From an uncultured Prevotellaceae bacterium (GTDB lineage Bacteria > Bacteroidota > Bacteroidia > Bacteroidales > Bacteroidaceae), in assembly GCA_902779745.1 (NCBI GenBank), contig CACZCT010000014.1, positions 1 to 64,000 on the forward strand: a stretch of DNA of 64,000 bases, in the 5' to 3' direction. Positions within the stretch are counted from its first letter, which is position 1. The number at the start of each line of letters is the position of its first letter. Under the pieces are notes generated by a model. That model saw only the letters and a list, made by a program, of their open reading frames with translations. It did no database searches and had not been told where the DNA came from. A program made the position numbers and the translations under genes. Positions 18,442 to 28,084 of the stretch are shown here, in pieces.

Positions 18442-19875
18442 ATGAAGAAGATGTTTGGTTTTCTGCGCATCAGAAAAGAAGAAAAGGGACCTGTCATAGC
18501 CTTCGTGCTCATCAGCCTTTTCCTCCATGCGTGTTGTATCTGGTGTTTTTCAGACTCGTTCTTGAAGGAGTCGATAGACAATGGCGGTGTGTTCTATAGT
18601 CAGTTTCATGTATCAGGCTATGACCCTATCACCTATGCTGTCGTCACCCATTGGGATGTGACCTATCAGGTGTTCCGCCACCCTTTGCTCGCCTGGATGG
18701 TCTATCCCTTGTTTTTGCTGAACAACGGACTCATCGCACTGACTGGTTACAACCTCGTACAGTTTCTCTTGGCGGTGATAATATTGGTGTGTAATATCTA
18801 TTCGGTTGTCTTCCTGTATCGTATCTTCAAGGACATCATAGGTGTGAGACGGGTCGACGCCATCCTCCTGATCATCTTCTTCTATGGCTTTGCCCATATC
18901 ATGGTGGCGAGTATCGTACCTGACCATTTCACGGTATCAATGTGTCTGTTGCTGATGGCACTCTACCTGTCGGGCAGTTATATGCGACGAGGCAAGGAAA
19001 TGACGATTCTTCAGACGGTCGTCTTGTTTGTCATCACGGCAGGTGTTACGTTAAGTAATGGTATGAAGATATACATCGATGCCTTGTTTACCAACGGCAG
19101 GCGCTTCTTCCGTCCTAAATACCTGTTGTTGGCGGTCATCCTGCCTGCTGCGTTGATGTGGGGTTTTGCTAATTGGGAATATCTTACTCATGTACAACCC
19201 AAGGAGAAAGAACAGCGGAAGGAAGTAATAAGACAGAAAAAGGAAGCGAGGCAACGTGCCTATGAGACGTTTATGGATACTACCTCGATTACCAATCCTG
19301 ATGAGCGGCAGACGGCATTCACACAGATGTACCGCATCCAACAGAAAAAGGAGGCCGAGGAGCGATGGAACAGTATGCACAAGGGAATGCCCATCAAGAG
19401 CAAGAATATGTTTATGCGATGGACGGACATCACGACACCACGTTGGGACTCGATGGTGGAGAATTTGTTCGGGGAGTCGTTGATGCTGCACCAGGACCAT
19501 CTGCTGGAGGATACCATGGGGAGCCGTCCTATGATCGTGCGTTATCGCTGGGTGATATGCTATTTTGTGGAAGGTGTGATCGTCTTGCTATGGCTGATGG
19601 GCTTATGGCTGGGGCGTAAGAGCCGTTTCCTGTGGATGGCGATGGCTGGTTTCGCTTTCGACATGGTCATCCATCTGGTATTGGGTTTCGGACTAAATGA
19701 GGTGTATATCATGGCGGCCCATTGGGCTTTCGTACTGCCTGTCAGTATCGCTTTCCTGTTGAAGTCTTCCGACTACAGACGGCTGACATTTTACTACCTC
19801 ATTCTCCTTACCGCTTTCCTCTGGCTTTACAACGGTAGTCTGTTGGTCAGTTACCTTTTAGGAGGTGTTTCCTGA
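18442..19875 (+). CDS. DUF6080-like polytopic membrane protein (paralogue 2)
   Basis: 477 residues, same architecture as the preceding gene: VSGYDPITYAVVTHWDVTYQ, HPLLAWMV, the ITPGVTLSNG-type loop, and a late GFGLNEVYIMAAHW that matches GFAINEIYIMSAHW in paralogue 1. The soluble insertion is longer (about 250-340). The tandem arrangement indicates an old duplication. The 3' end overlaps the convergent glycosyltransferase gene by 29 bp. Confidence 0.7.
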   Translation: MKKMFGFLRIRKEEKGPVIAFVLISLFLHACCIWCFSDSFLKESIDNGGVFYSQFHVSGYDPITYAVVTHWDVTYQVFRHPLLAWMVYPLFLLNNGLIALTGYNLVQFLLAVIILVCNIYSVVFLYRIFKDIIGVRRVDAILLIIFFYGFAHIMVASIVPDHFTVSMCLLLMALYLSGSYMRRGKEMTILQTVVLFVITAGVTLSNGMKIYIDALFTNGRRFFRPKYLLLAVILPAALMWGFANWEYLTHVQPKEKEQRKEVIRQKKEARQRAYETFMDTTSITNPDERQTAFTQMYRIQQKKEAEERWNSMHKGMPIKSKNMFMRWTDITTPRWDSMVENLFGESLMLHQDHLLEDTMGSRPMIVRYRWVICYFVEGVIVLLWLMGLWLGRKSRFLWMAMAGFAFDMVIHLVLGFGLNEVYIMAAHWAFVLPVSIAFLLKSSDYRRLTFYYLILLTAFLWLYNGSLLVSYLLGGVS

Positions 19876-20767
19876 TACTCTTATAGTAATGTACGAAGAA
19901 ATAACTGATACGCGGCGGCAACAGAATGGCTATGCGGTCGGCAAGGGGAATCGACTTTTCTAGCAGTTTTCGCACTGGACGGTAATACTCCTCAAAGACA
20001 TGGAACTGCCGTTTGTCGATGAATTTCTCATATACTTTGACTTGATGTCCTACGAAGGCAGAACGATAACGTTTCCACTGGGGCTTGAGCGTCTTCCGTA
20101 ACTCTTCGTCATAGATGCGGATCATTTCCAAGTCCTCTATGCGGTCGTTGGGCATATCTTCGTAATGCAGGTAGGCTGGATCTTCGACGAAGAATACCTT
20201 CGGCTTTTTCATCAGACATTTAATCTGCATCAGGGAGTCTTCCCGTTCCACAATCTCACGGGGGGCTCCTAAGCAACCCTCTAACAGTTCTCGCTTGAAG
20301 ATGATACCCCACAGGACACAGAAGGAGTTACGTGTGGCAAGGAGGTCACGCACCAAAGGGTCTATATCCACAAAGCCGCGCAAGCCTGAGTCATGGCGAT
20401 GTCCGTACTGGTCGTCATAGGGACCAATCACTTCATCTGCATCCGTTTTTTGGATGGCATCGTACATCCGTTTCAGGGCTCCCTCTGTCAACAGGTCATC
20501 GGCATCTGCAAACATGATGTACCTGCCGTTGGCATGTTCCAGTCCATAGCGTCGTGCCGCCGTCACACCGCCGTTGGGGGTATGGTATACGCGCAGACGG
20601 GGTTCCTTTTCCGCCCATTGGTCACACATCTTGCCCGATGCGTCCGTACTGCCGTCATCCACGGCAATGACCTCAAACGACGGGAAGTCCTGTGAGAAGA
20701 TGCTTTCCAGACATCTTCCGATATACGACGTTTTGTTGTAGACGGGTATGATGACGGATATTTCCAT
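19847..20767 (-). CDS. Glycosyltransferase family 2 protein
   Basis: 306 residues. The GT-A N-terminal domain is clear: ISVIIPVYNKTSYIGRCLESI at the start, VIAVDDGSTDAS near residues 35-45, and the metal-binding FADADD (DxD) near 90-96. The C-terminal third is divergent and basic. It is the last gene of a minus-strand trio with a second glycosyltransferase and a flippase, consistent with surface polysaccharide assembly. The sugar transferred is unknown. Confidence 0.88.
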   Translation of the reverse strand: MEISVIIPVYNKTSYIGRCLESIFSQDFPSFEVIAVDDGSTDASGKMCDQWAEKEPRLRVYHTPNGGVTAARRYGLEHANGRYIMFADADDLLTEGALKRMYDAIQKTDADEVIGPYDDQYGHRHDSGLRGFVDIDPLVRDLLATRNSFCVLWGIIFKRELLEGCLGAPREIVEREDSLMQIKCLMKKPKVFFVEDPAYLHYEDMPNDRIEDLEMIRIYDEELRKTLKPQWKRYRSAFVGHQVKVYEKFIDKRQFHVFEEYYRPVRKLLEKSIPLADRIAILLPPRISYFFVHYYKSIRKHLLKGN

Positions 20768-20769
20768 GA

Positions 20770-21795
20770 CTATTGGTAATTTATATGGCCTGTATTCTTC
20801 TTGACTCGGAAGACAACAGCGTTCCAGATCGACCTGAAGTTTCCGTAGCGGAGGTTACGCCATAGTTCCTCGAGACTCCTGCCGATTTTGATCCAGGGAT
20901 GTCTCCATGCCATGATGCGGTAGATACGCTGCTTGTATTCCACATTCTCGATGACATATTGCGGATGCCTTAATGGAAACTCCATCTCGTACGTCGGCAT
21001 CGTCAATAGTCGCTGCATCCGCTTGGGCAGCGTCTTCATCGCACTCTGGTAATGGGCTGACTCTTCTGAGACGGCAGTATTCTGTATCATGTTACGGGTG
21101 GGTACGATGGTGAGTCCGGAATGCAGCATGTTATAAGACCAGTAGACAGTTTCATAGATAGGATTGCCTGCCTCTTTGTGCTTGCGGAGCTTCTTGATCA
21201 TCTCCTCCCGTTCCCCATGTGCCTTGACGAATGCTTCCAACTGATGCATATCGAATGTATGGTCGACTACTTTGTACTGGTCGTCCCACTGGTTGACAAC
21301 CCTGTCCCATGATGCCCATCCCCAGATGCTGAAGACAGACGTAAACAGATAGTCGTAGGGCGCCTCTGTCTTTTCCTCATGGTTATAGCCGGCTATCATC
21401 GTGATGCGCTCGTCGTGCTCATAACGGTCAAGCATCTCCTTGCAGAAACGTATAAATGAGACGGCAGGGGTGGAATCATCCTCGATGACGATACATTTGT
21501 CATACAACGAGAATGCCCATCGCTGTGCCTGATAGTTAGATGCCCAGGCTCCCGAGTTTTCTGTATGGTAGTTGCGATGTACCTCACATTCCCAGTCGAT
21601 TGCCTCGTCAGCGACAATCTGTTTCGCTGCCTCAATCTTCTGGGCTTCTTCCTGATTCCTTGGACCGTCCTGATAAAGCAACAGTCGGGATGGACGTGCC
21701 TTCTTGATAGCGTCAAAGGTACGCTTGAGCGTCTCTTGTCGTGTGAAGAAGATCAACAGGACGGCGACATCGTTTTCTGCAGGAGATTTCGTCAT
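20770..21795 (-). CDS. Glycosyltransferase of the GT2/GNT-I-like type
   Basis: 341 residues. It starts with DVAVLLIFFTRQETLKRTFD, then LLLYQDGPRN, and has a DxD-like IVIEDDSTPA near residue 100 followed by SFIRFCKEMLDRY. These match proteins annotated as HlpA-like or GNT-I-like glycosyltransferases in Bacteroidetes polysaccharide loci. Spacers of 3 nt and 2 nt join it to the flippase and to the GT2 gene. Confidence 0.78.
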   Translation of the reverse strand: MTKSPAENDVAVLLIFFTRQETLKRTFDAIKKARPSRLLLYQDGPRNQEEAQKIEAAKQIVADEAIDWECEVHRNYHTENSGAWASNYQAQRWAFSLYDKCIVIEDDSTPAVSFIRFCKEMLDRYEHDERITMIAGYNHEEKTEAPYDYLFTSVFSIWGWASWDRVVNQWDDQYKVVDHTFDMHQLEAFVKAHGEREEMIKKLRKHKEAGNPIYETVYWSYNMLHSGLTIVPTRNMIQNTAVSEESAHYQSAMKTLPKRMQRLLTMPTYEMEFPLRHPQYVIENVEYKQRIYRIMAWRHPWIKIGRSLEELWRNLRYGNFRSIWNAVVFRVKKNTGHINYQ

Positions 21796-21798
21796 GCT

Positions 21799-23235
21799 CT
21801 ATTTTACATTTTTACGTTTTATGAATTGTATACAGTCCTCCATCATCTTTACCTTTAACAGTCGCATGGTGGCGGCATAGAGGATGACGGCAAGAAGGAT
21901 GCGCAGGAACAGCAACAGGTAACAGTTCGTGATACTGGCTGTGGCAAACCAGATGACGGCCATGATAGCGGCACTGATGAGGGCAAAGGGTATCGTGTCC
22001 TTGCAGACATCCCAAAGACGTACGCCAATCAGTCGTTTGGCACATACCTGCCAGACCATGAGCCATACGATATTCAAGGAGGTATAGGCACATACCACTG
22101 TGATAATGCCATACTGATAGGTGAGGAAGATTAACAGCAGCTGCAACAGGATCTGCGAGATATTCAGCCACATATTGATATCGCTGCGCCCCTGACTGAT
22201 AATCAAATTCTTGTAAAGTGAATAGAATGGCATGAAGGCACCACCGACACAAAGGATACGCAGGATGGGTACACATGCCTCCCATTTTGGTCCGATGGTC
22301 GAGAGGATAAACTCATGGGCCACCAATGCCAGTCCGAACATGGCAGGGAACGCTAGGAAAGCCGTAAAGCGCAGCATCTTGCGGAATACAGGAATCTCGC
22401 CTCTTTCTACAAGTACTGGCTGTGCCACCTGTTCAATACTGCCGCTGACGAGTTGGTATGCCATCGTGTTCCATTTGGATGCTTGGAAGAAGTTACCCAC
22501 TACTTGTGGTGTCTTCGTAAATAGTTTTCCGAAGATGAACGTCAGGATGTTGTTATTGACAGTATTGATGACCATTGTCACGAGGATGTTCATGGCAAAC
22601 TTCCATGTACGGCGGATAGGGGAGAAGTCTATCTTCAAGGAGGGTCGCCATTTGACATAGCAGAGTCGGCCGATGACTAGGATAGCAGCATTCACAACCT
22701 GTTGCCACGCCAGGCTCCAGTAGGAGAAACCGTTGAAGGCAAGGACGACGGCAATGATACCTGAGCAGACTAACGCACAAGTGTTGATAATCGTGATCTC
22801 TCTGTTCATCATATTCTTCGTCATATAGGCATGTGTCGAGATACCGAATGACGAGATGAAGAAGGCGAGGAAGATAAAACGCGACAAGTCTGTCAGACAG
22901 GGCTGTTCAAAGAACAGGGCTATCCAAGGGGCGGCGATAAAGAGAAAGACATAGATACAGGCACTTGCCAGAATGTTAAACCAGAACACGGCGTTATAGT
23001 CGTTGTCCGTCGGCTCCTTCATGTTCACAATCGCCGTAGAGAAACCACTCGACTGTAAGTTGCCTGCAATAGCGGAGAAGATGGCAATCATTCCAATAGG
23101 AGCCCATTCCGCAGGAGCGATCATACGTCCCAGCAGAATGCCGATGACGACACTCAATACCTGTGTGGCTCCACTGTTCAGTGTTCCCCAGAAGAGTCCC
23201 CTTGCCGTCCGTTCCTTTAGATTCTCCGCACTCAT
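21799..23235 (-). CDS. Lipopolysaccharide/polysaccharide flippase (MOP superfamily, Wzx-like)
   Basis: 478 residues with 12-14 predicted membrane helices. It opens with LKERTARGLFWGTLNSGATQVLSVVIGI, typical of WzxC/MOP flippases that move undecaprenyl-linked oligosaccharides across the inner membrane. The ATG at 23235 is chosen over one 51 nt upstream, because the -7 promoter box (23251-23244) lies in the upstream codons. It heads the operon with two glycosyltransferases. Confidence 0.88.
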   Translation of the reverse strand: MSAENLKERTARGLFWGTLNSGATQVLSVVIGILLGRMIAPAEWAPIGMIAIFSAIAGNLQSSGFSTAIVNMKEPTDNDYNAVFWFNILASACIYVFLFIAAPWIALFFEQPCLTDLSRFIFLAFFISSFGISTHAYMTKNMMNREITIINTCALVCSGIIAVVLAFNGFSYWSLAWQQVVNAAILVIGRLCYVKWRPSLKIDFSPIRRTWKFAMNILVTMVINTVNNNILTFIFGKLFTKTPQVVGNFFQASKWNTMAYQLVSGSIEQVAQPVLVERGEIPVFRKMLRFTAFLAFPAMFGLALVAHEFILSTIGPKWEACVPILRILCVGGAFMPFYSLYKNLIISQGRSDINMWLNISQILLQLLLIFLTYQYGIITVVCAYTSLNIVWLMVWQVCAKRLIGVRLWDVCKDTIPFALISAAIMAVIWFATASITNCYLLLFLRILLAVILYAATMRLLKVKMMEDCIQFIKRKNVK

Positions 23236-23243
23236 TTGAGCGA

Positions 23244-23275
23244 CAAAGGTAGTGCAAATTGAGAGAAAATGCAAA
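23244..23275 (-). promoter_or_regulatory. Promoter of the flippase-glycosyltransferase operon
   Basis: TACCTTTG (23251-23244) with TTTG (23275-23272) exactly 20 nt upstream on the minus strand. Eight nt separate the box from the ATG at 23235. Confidence 0.65.
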
Positions 23276-23354
23276 TTTATTTGCAATTTTCCGAGATGTA
23301 GCCTACTTTCGGTGAAACCAAAGTACGAATAAGAGAGTAAAATGCCAAATTTTA

Positions 23355-23386
23355 TTTGGTTTTCTTCTCAATTCTTCGTACCTTTG
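23355..23386 (+). promoter_or_regulatory. Promoter of the DUF1460 lipoprotein gene
   Basis: TTTG (23355-23358), exactly 20 nt, then TACCTTTG (23379-23386). The -7 box ends one base before the first possible ATG (23388), so translation more likely uses the ATG at 23394 or 23397. Confidence 0.65.
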
Positions 23387-23387
23387 C

Positions 23388-24335
23388 ATGAATATGATGA
23401 AGAATATGAGATACTGGTTATTGATCATTAGTTATTGGCTATTGTATGTCGGCTGTGGGGCAAAAGGTCCTGCAAAGATGGAACATGCCATGGAGACGGA
23501 AAATGTTGTCGAAGATACCATTGACATGGACGTGGAATACACGAAAGCGGACAGTGCACTGGTCGTGAAACTATTGACGGAGGCGAAGACGCAAAGGGGT
23601 AAGGAGAACAGGATGATGTATTTCGGCAAGAAATTCCTAGGGTTGCCCTACGTGGGTTTTACATTGGAAAATGGCGACAAAGAACATCTGATTGTCAACC
23701 TGCACGGACTTGACTGTACTACCTTCGTGGAGACGGTACTTGCCCTCTCCCTCTGTGACCAGCAGGATGCACGGACATTTAAGGACTATTGTCGGAACCT
23801 CTCCACGATACGCTACCGAGATGGTAAGATGACCGACTATACCTCACGCCTGCATTATTTCACATGGTGGGGCGACGACAATGTGAAACTAGGTCTTGTG
23901 AAGGAAATCGGGAAACTGGATCCGCAGGACTTTCCTTTCGATGCCGTGCAGACCATCCATATCGACTATATGTCGAAGCACCCTAACCTCTATAAGCAAC
24001 TGAAGAACCATCCCGAGTTCGTATCCGTCATCAAGCGGTATGAGGAGGAGACCAATGGGAAGAAATATGCCTATATCGCCAAAGAAGACTTGAAATTTCA
24101 TCAGTCAACACCGTTGGGTCAGATTAAGGACGGGGACATCGTGGCGATGCTGACAGACAGTGACGGTCTCGACACGCGGCATATCGGTATCACCTTCTGG
24201 AAGAACGGCAAACTGCACCTGCTGCATGCGTCGAGTCTCTATAAGAAAGTGCTGATGAGTCCGGAGACCTTCTATGAGTATGAGAAGAAACAGCCGAAGC
24301 ATACAGGAATAAGGGTGTGGCGGATGGTGGAGTAG
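23388..24335 (+). CDS. DUF1460 / N-acetylmuramoyl-L-alanine amidase-like protein
   Basis: 315 residues from the first ATG (a start 6-9 nt later is likely given the promoter position). The N-terminal hydrophobic segment ends in YVGC (Cys23), a weak lipobox, so it is probably membrane-anchored. The DUF1460 domain is an NlpC/P60-like cysteine-peptidase fold: HGLDCTTFVE (Cys110) and DTRHIGITFW supply the catalytic Cys and His. Likely it trims peptidoglycan or related amide bonds in the periplasm. It is followed 29 nt later by licD. Confidence 0.8.
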   Translation: MNMMKNMRYWLLIISYWLLYVGCGAKGPAKMEHAMETENVVEDTIDMDVEYTKADSALVVKLLTEAKTQRGKENRMMYFGKKFLGLPYVGFTLENGDKEHLIVNLHGLDCTTFVETVLALSLCDQQDARTFKDYCRNLSTIRYRDGKMTDYTSRLHYFTWWGDDNVKLGLVKEIGKLDPQDFPFDAVQTIHIDYMSKHPNLYKQLKNHPEFVSVIKRYEEETNGKKYAYIAKEDLKFHQSTPLGQIKDGDIVAMLTDSDGLDTRHIGITFWKNGKLHLLHASSLYKKVLMSPETFYEYEKKQPKHTGIRVWRMVE

Positions 24336-24364
24336 TTCATAGTTTATATTCATAGTTAGGAGTT

Positions 24365-25162
24365 ATGAGGAGGATTACAGATATCAAAGAATTGCGGGAC
24401 ATCCAGATGGGGATCCTGGATGATGTCCATCATTTCTGTGAGGCACAGGGCTTGCGCTATTCTTTAAGTAGTGGTACACTTATCGGTGCCGTGCGCCATC
24501 AGGGCTATATCCCCTGGGATGACGATATCGACATCTATATGATGCGCGAGGACTACGAGCGTTTCCTGAAGACCTATCATGACGAGCATGGACGTTATCG
24601 GGTACTGGATCCGAAGAAGGAAAGCCATTATTATTATACCTTTGCCAAGGTTGTCGACCAGCGTACGAAGATGGTGGAGAAGGAGACGGAGGACTATGAA
24701 ATCGGTGTGTATATCGATGTCTTTCCCGTCGACTATGTGACGGCCGACCAGAAAAAGCGTGAGCGCATCTTCCGCTGTAAAAAACTGCTATATAAGATAC
24801 GCCGCTGCAAGATATCCCAGTCGAATCCGCTGAAATCCCGCCTTGCCTATTGGTGCTATCGCAGTCTGCCTATCTCTGTAGGCATGATAGAAAAGATACT
24901 GGAACACCTGATTGTCAGGAGAACACCTACAGGAACATTGTGCCACATGACAGAGGCGGGACCTGCTACCTCCAAGGGTTGCTTTCCTGCTGCTGACATG
25001 AAGAAGATGATGGACATGAAGTTTGAGAATCGTGTCTATAAAGCGATGATCGGCTATGATGACTATCTAAGCAGGACCTATGGCGACTATATGAAATTAC
25101 CGCCAGAAGACCAACGCACTACGCATCAGTTTGAAGCCTATTGGCTTGACTCGACACGCTAA
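24365..25162 (+). CDS. LicD family phosphotransferase
   Basis: 265 residues with the nucleotidyltransferase-fold core SSGTLIGAVRHQGYIPWDDD (about residues 35-54), where the DDDIDI aspartates bind metal. LicD proteins transfer phosphocholine or other phospho-substituents from CDP-donors to surface glycans. Its setting beside flippase, glycosyltransferase and amidase genes fits decoration of a surface polysaccharide; the donor is not known. It ends 1 nt before the convergent metG stop. Confidence 0.85.
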   Translation: MRRITDIKELRDIQMGILDDVHHFCEAQGLRYSLSSGTLIGAVRHQGYIPWDDDIDIYMMREDYERFLKTYHDEHGRYRVLDPKKESHYYYTFAKVVDQRTKMVEKETEDYEIGVYIDVFPVDYVTADQKKRERIFRCKKLLYKIRRCKISQSNPLKSRLAYWCYRSLPISVGMIEKILEHLIVRRTPTGTLCHMTEAGPATSKGCFPAADMKKMMDMKFENRVYKAMIGYDDYLSRTYGDYMKLPPEDQRTTHQFEAYWLDSTR

Positions 25163-25163
25163 A

Positions 25164-27230
25164 CTATCCTACCTGACTTCCTGGTTTTACATCCTTCGTC
25201 GTTGTTACCACGCTGAGGCTTTCGTCAAAGTCGACGGCAGAGAGAATCATGCCCTGACTCTCAATACCCATCATCTGACGTGGAGCGAAGTTGGCGACGA
25301 AGAGGATGCGCTTGCCAACCAATACGGAAGGATCCTCATAGAAGGCAGCAATACCGCTAAGGATGGTACGATCCGTACCTGTGCCGTCGTCAATGGTGAA
25401 CTGCAAGAGTTTCTTCGACTTCTTCACTTTCTCGCAAGCCTTGATGAGTCCGACGCGGATATCGAGTTTCTCAAACTCCTCAAAAGAAACGGTATCTTTG
25501 ATGGGCGCAGCTTTGTAGGTGGCAGCCTCATTCTGTTTCTTGGTAGCCTCCAACTTATCAAGTTGCTTCTGGATGGTCTCGTCCTCTATCTTTTCGAAGA
25601 GCAAAGCAGGCTCACCCAACTGGTGACCAGCCTTCAGCAGGTCGGTACTGCCTAACTGCTCCCATTCGAACGACTCAAGATTCAGCATCTCGCGCAGTTT
25701 CTTGCTGGAAAATGGCAGGAACGGTTCAAAAGCAATAGCAAGGTTTGCCGTGAGTTGCAGACAGATATTCAGAATCGTCTCACAACGCTTCGGGTCTTCT
25801 TTCCAAACCTTCCACGGCTCACACTCCGTGATATAACGGTTACCGATACGTGCCAGGTTCATCGCCTCAAACTGGGCATCGCGGAATTTAAACTGGTCGA
25901 GCAGTGCCTCAACCTTTTGTTTCACGTCCTTGAATTCCTCCAAGGTTTGGCGATCAACGTCAAGCAACTCGCCGCAGGCAGGTACGATACCATTCCAGTA
26001 TTTCTTGGTCAATTGTAAAGCACGGTTCACGAAGTTGCCATAGACGGCAACGAGTTCGTTGTTATTACGATCCTGAAAGTCCTTCCAAGTGAAGTTATTG
26101 TCTTTCGTCTCAGGAGCATTGGCTGTCAATACATAGCGCAGCACATCCTGTTTACCAGGCATGTCAACGAGGTATTCATGCAACCATACTGCCCAGTTAC
26201 GTGAAGTGGAAATCTTATCGTTCTCTAAGTTCAGGAACTCGTTGGCAGGAACGTTGTCAGGCATGATATACTTGCCGTGTGCCTTCATCATCGTGGGGAA
26301 GATGATACAGTGGAACACGATATTATCTTTGCCGATGAAGTGTACCAGACGGGTATCCTCATCCTGCCACCATTTCTGCCAAGAGCCCCATTTCTCCGGC
26401 TCTTTCTCGCAGAGTTCAACGGTGTTGGAGACATAACCGATAGGTGCATCAAACCAGACATAAAGCACTTTTCCTTCTGCTCCTTCGATGGGAACAGGGA
26501 TACCCCAGTCTAAGTCACGTGTCATTGCACGGGGTTGCAGGTCCATATCGAGCCAACTCTTACACTGTCCGTAGACATTGGGGCGCCATTCCTTGTGCTC
26601 TTCGAGAATCCACTGCTTCAACCATTCCTGATACTCGTTCAGGGGCAGATACCAGTTCTTGGTCTCTTTCAACACAGGGGTAGAACCACTGATGGTCGAC
26701 TTCGGATTAATCAACTCCGTAGGACTGAGGTCACGACCGCATTTCTCACACTGGTCACCATAGGCTCCCTCGTTATGACAGTGAGGACATTCGCCTGTCA
26801 CATAACGGTCTGCCAAGAACTGCTTGGCTTCCTCGTCATAGAGTTGGGCGGTGGTCTCTTCTACCAACTTTCCCTCGTCATAGAGTTTGCGGAACCACTC
26901 GGCGGCAAACTTATGATGCGTCTCACTGGTTGTACGACTATAGATATCGAACGAGATACCGAACTCCTGGAAGGAGTCCTTGATCATCTTATGATAGCGA
27001 TCCACCACATCCTGTGGGGTGATGCCTTCTTTACGGGCACGAACAGTGATGGGTACGCCATGTTCGTCAGAGCCGCCGATAAACAGCACTTCCTCTTTCT
27101 TCAGTCTCAGATATCTTACGTAGATATCGGCAGGCACATACACACCTGCCAAGTGACCGATATGTACACCGCCATTGGCATAGGGCAGTGCCGATGTCAC
27201 GGTCGTTCTCTTGAATGTTTTTTCTGCCAT
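25164..27230 (-). CDS. metG: Methionyl-tRNA synthetase
   Basis: 688 residues, class Ia synthetase. HIGH motif [10 protein letters not shown] (about 18-27), one zinc knuckle [18 protein letters not shown] (about 138-155), KMSKS-equivalent DKISTSRN near 335, and a C-terminal tRNA-binding domain (about 585-688, starting [15 protein letters not shown]). KISTS instead of KMSKS is common in this long Bacteroidetes-type MetRS. It is transcribed from its own promoter. Confidence 0.96.
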   Translation of the reverse strand: MAEKTFKRTTVTSALPYANGGVHIGHLAGVYVPADIYVRYLRLKKEEVLFIGGSDEHGVPITVRARKEGITPQDVVDRYHKMIKDSFQEFGISFDIYSRTTSETHHKFAAEWFRKLYDEGKLVEETTAQLYDEEAKQFLADRYVTGECPHCHNEGAYGDQCEKCGRDLSPTELINPKSTISGSTPVLKETKNWYLPLNEYQEWLKQWILEEHKEWRPNVYGQCKSWLDMDLQPRAMTRDLDWGIPVPIEGAEGKVLYVWFDAPIGYVSNTVELCEKEPEKWGSWQKWWQDEDTRLVHFIGKDNIVFHCIIFPTMMKAHGKYIMPDNVPANEFLNLENDKISTSRNWAVWLHEYLVDMPGKQDVLRYVLTANAPETKDNNFTWKDFQDRNNNELVAVYGNFVNRALQLTKKYWNGIVPACGELLDVDRQTLEEFKDVKQKVEALLDQFKFRDAQFEAMNLARIGNRYITECEPWKVWKEDPKRCETILNICLQLTANLAIAFEPFLPFSSKKLREMLNLESFEWEQLGSTDLLKAGHQLGEPALLFEKIEDETIQKQLDKLEATKKQNEAATYKAAPIKDTVSFEEFEKLDIRVGLIKACEKVKKSKKLLQFTIDDGTGTDRTILSGIAAFYEDPSVLVGKRILFVANFAPRQMMGIESQGMILSAVDFDESLSVVTTTKDVKPGSQVG

Positions 27231-27257
27231 GTTTCCTTCTTTTTTATTTTATGGCTG

Positions 27258-27288
27258 CGAAGGTACAAATTATTTTTGAAACAGCAAA
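27258..27288 (-). promoter_or_regulatory. Promoter of metG
   Basis: TACCTTCG (27265-27258), one mismatch to the -7 consensus, with TTTG (27288-27285) 19 nt upstream. The leader to the ATG is about 25 nt; no riboswitch or T-box-like structure is apparent. Confidence 0.5.
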
Positions 27289-27339
27289 ATAGAAGAAGAA
27301 AAATCCCTCATTCATCTTCCAAGTCTCTTCTGTACTTGA

Positions 27340-28059
27340 TTATGCAGTGTAAGTATCATTCTCTTTTTTATCTCTCTCAATTTGAGCCATTATCTTTGCT
27401 TTTGCCACCTTATGCATCTTTACACAAAAGAATATGAGAACAATGAAACACAGTCCACCGATATATGAATCCACAAGTTCACTCATGGCTAAGGTATCAT
27501 ATACTCCGTGAGCAAAAACAGGCACCAAGAGGACGCAAGCAGCAATCTTCGGGGAATGATCTACGAAGTGATAGATGGAATAATAATAACCCATCAATAT
27601 TGCAAAGGCATAATGACCTGGCACAGCCAACAAAGCACGGGTAATAGCCACGCCTGCCCATTCTTCTGAACTTAGCACATAAAATACGTTTTCTATCGCA
27701 GCAAAGCCCAATCCTACGCATACCGCATATACTATACCATCAAAATGCTCATCAAAAAACGGATTCTTTCGCAACACACTCCATAAGACATACAATTTGA
27801 ATGCCTCTTCTGGTAGTGCTGCTACAAAAAATGCCATCACAGTTGTACCCGCTAAACTTGATGGTTGTCCTCCTGTTCCGAACAACACGCTTTCAATTAC
27901 CTCTTCCAAAAAGGCTACGGGAACACATGCCACCACACCCCATAAGACCGCCTTAGCCAACCATGATGTCGGTTCTTTTTGTGGGTCTTTCTTCCATATA
28001 TAAGCCAACAACAGTACAGCAGGCAGAAGAGCAGCAATTAAAGCTAGTATTGTGTTCAT
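27340..28059 (-). CDS. PrsW-like intramembrane metalloprotease
   Basis: 239 residues, about seven membrane helices. Family motifs: LPEEAFKLY (residues 82-90, the EExxK motif), HFDGIVYAVCVGLGFAAIENVFY (about 105-127, FDGxxYG-like and E-N), and HGVYDTL near the C-terminus. PrsW proteases cleave membrane-bound anti-sigma factors in Bacillus; the substrate here is unknown. It starts 25 nt after a lipocalin-like lipoprotein gene on the same strand and may share its transcript. Confidence 0.8.
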   Translation of the reverse strand: MNTILALIAALLPAVLLLAYIWKKDPQKEPTSWLAKAVLWGVVACVPVAFLEEVIESVLFGTGGQPSSLAGTTVMAFFVAALPEEAFKLYVLWSVLRKNPFFDEHFDGIVYAVCVGLGFAAIENVFYVLSSEEWAGVAITRALLAVPGHYAFAILMGYYYSIYHFVDHSPKIAACVLLVPVFAHGVYDTLAMSELVDSYIGGLCFIVLIFFCVKMHKVAKAKIMAQIERDKKENDTYTA

Positions 28060-28084
28060 TTCTATTTTCCTCCGCTATCAGCCC

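Noticed and set aside
25164..27230. Damaged KMSKS motif in metG
   Set aside because: The sequence KISTS is a known natural variant of this long MetRS type and all other motifs are intact.
27231..27339. Riboswitch or T-box before metG
   Set aside because: Leader only about 25 nt and no stem-loop large enough.
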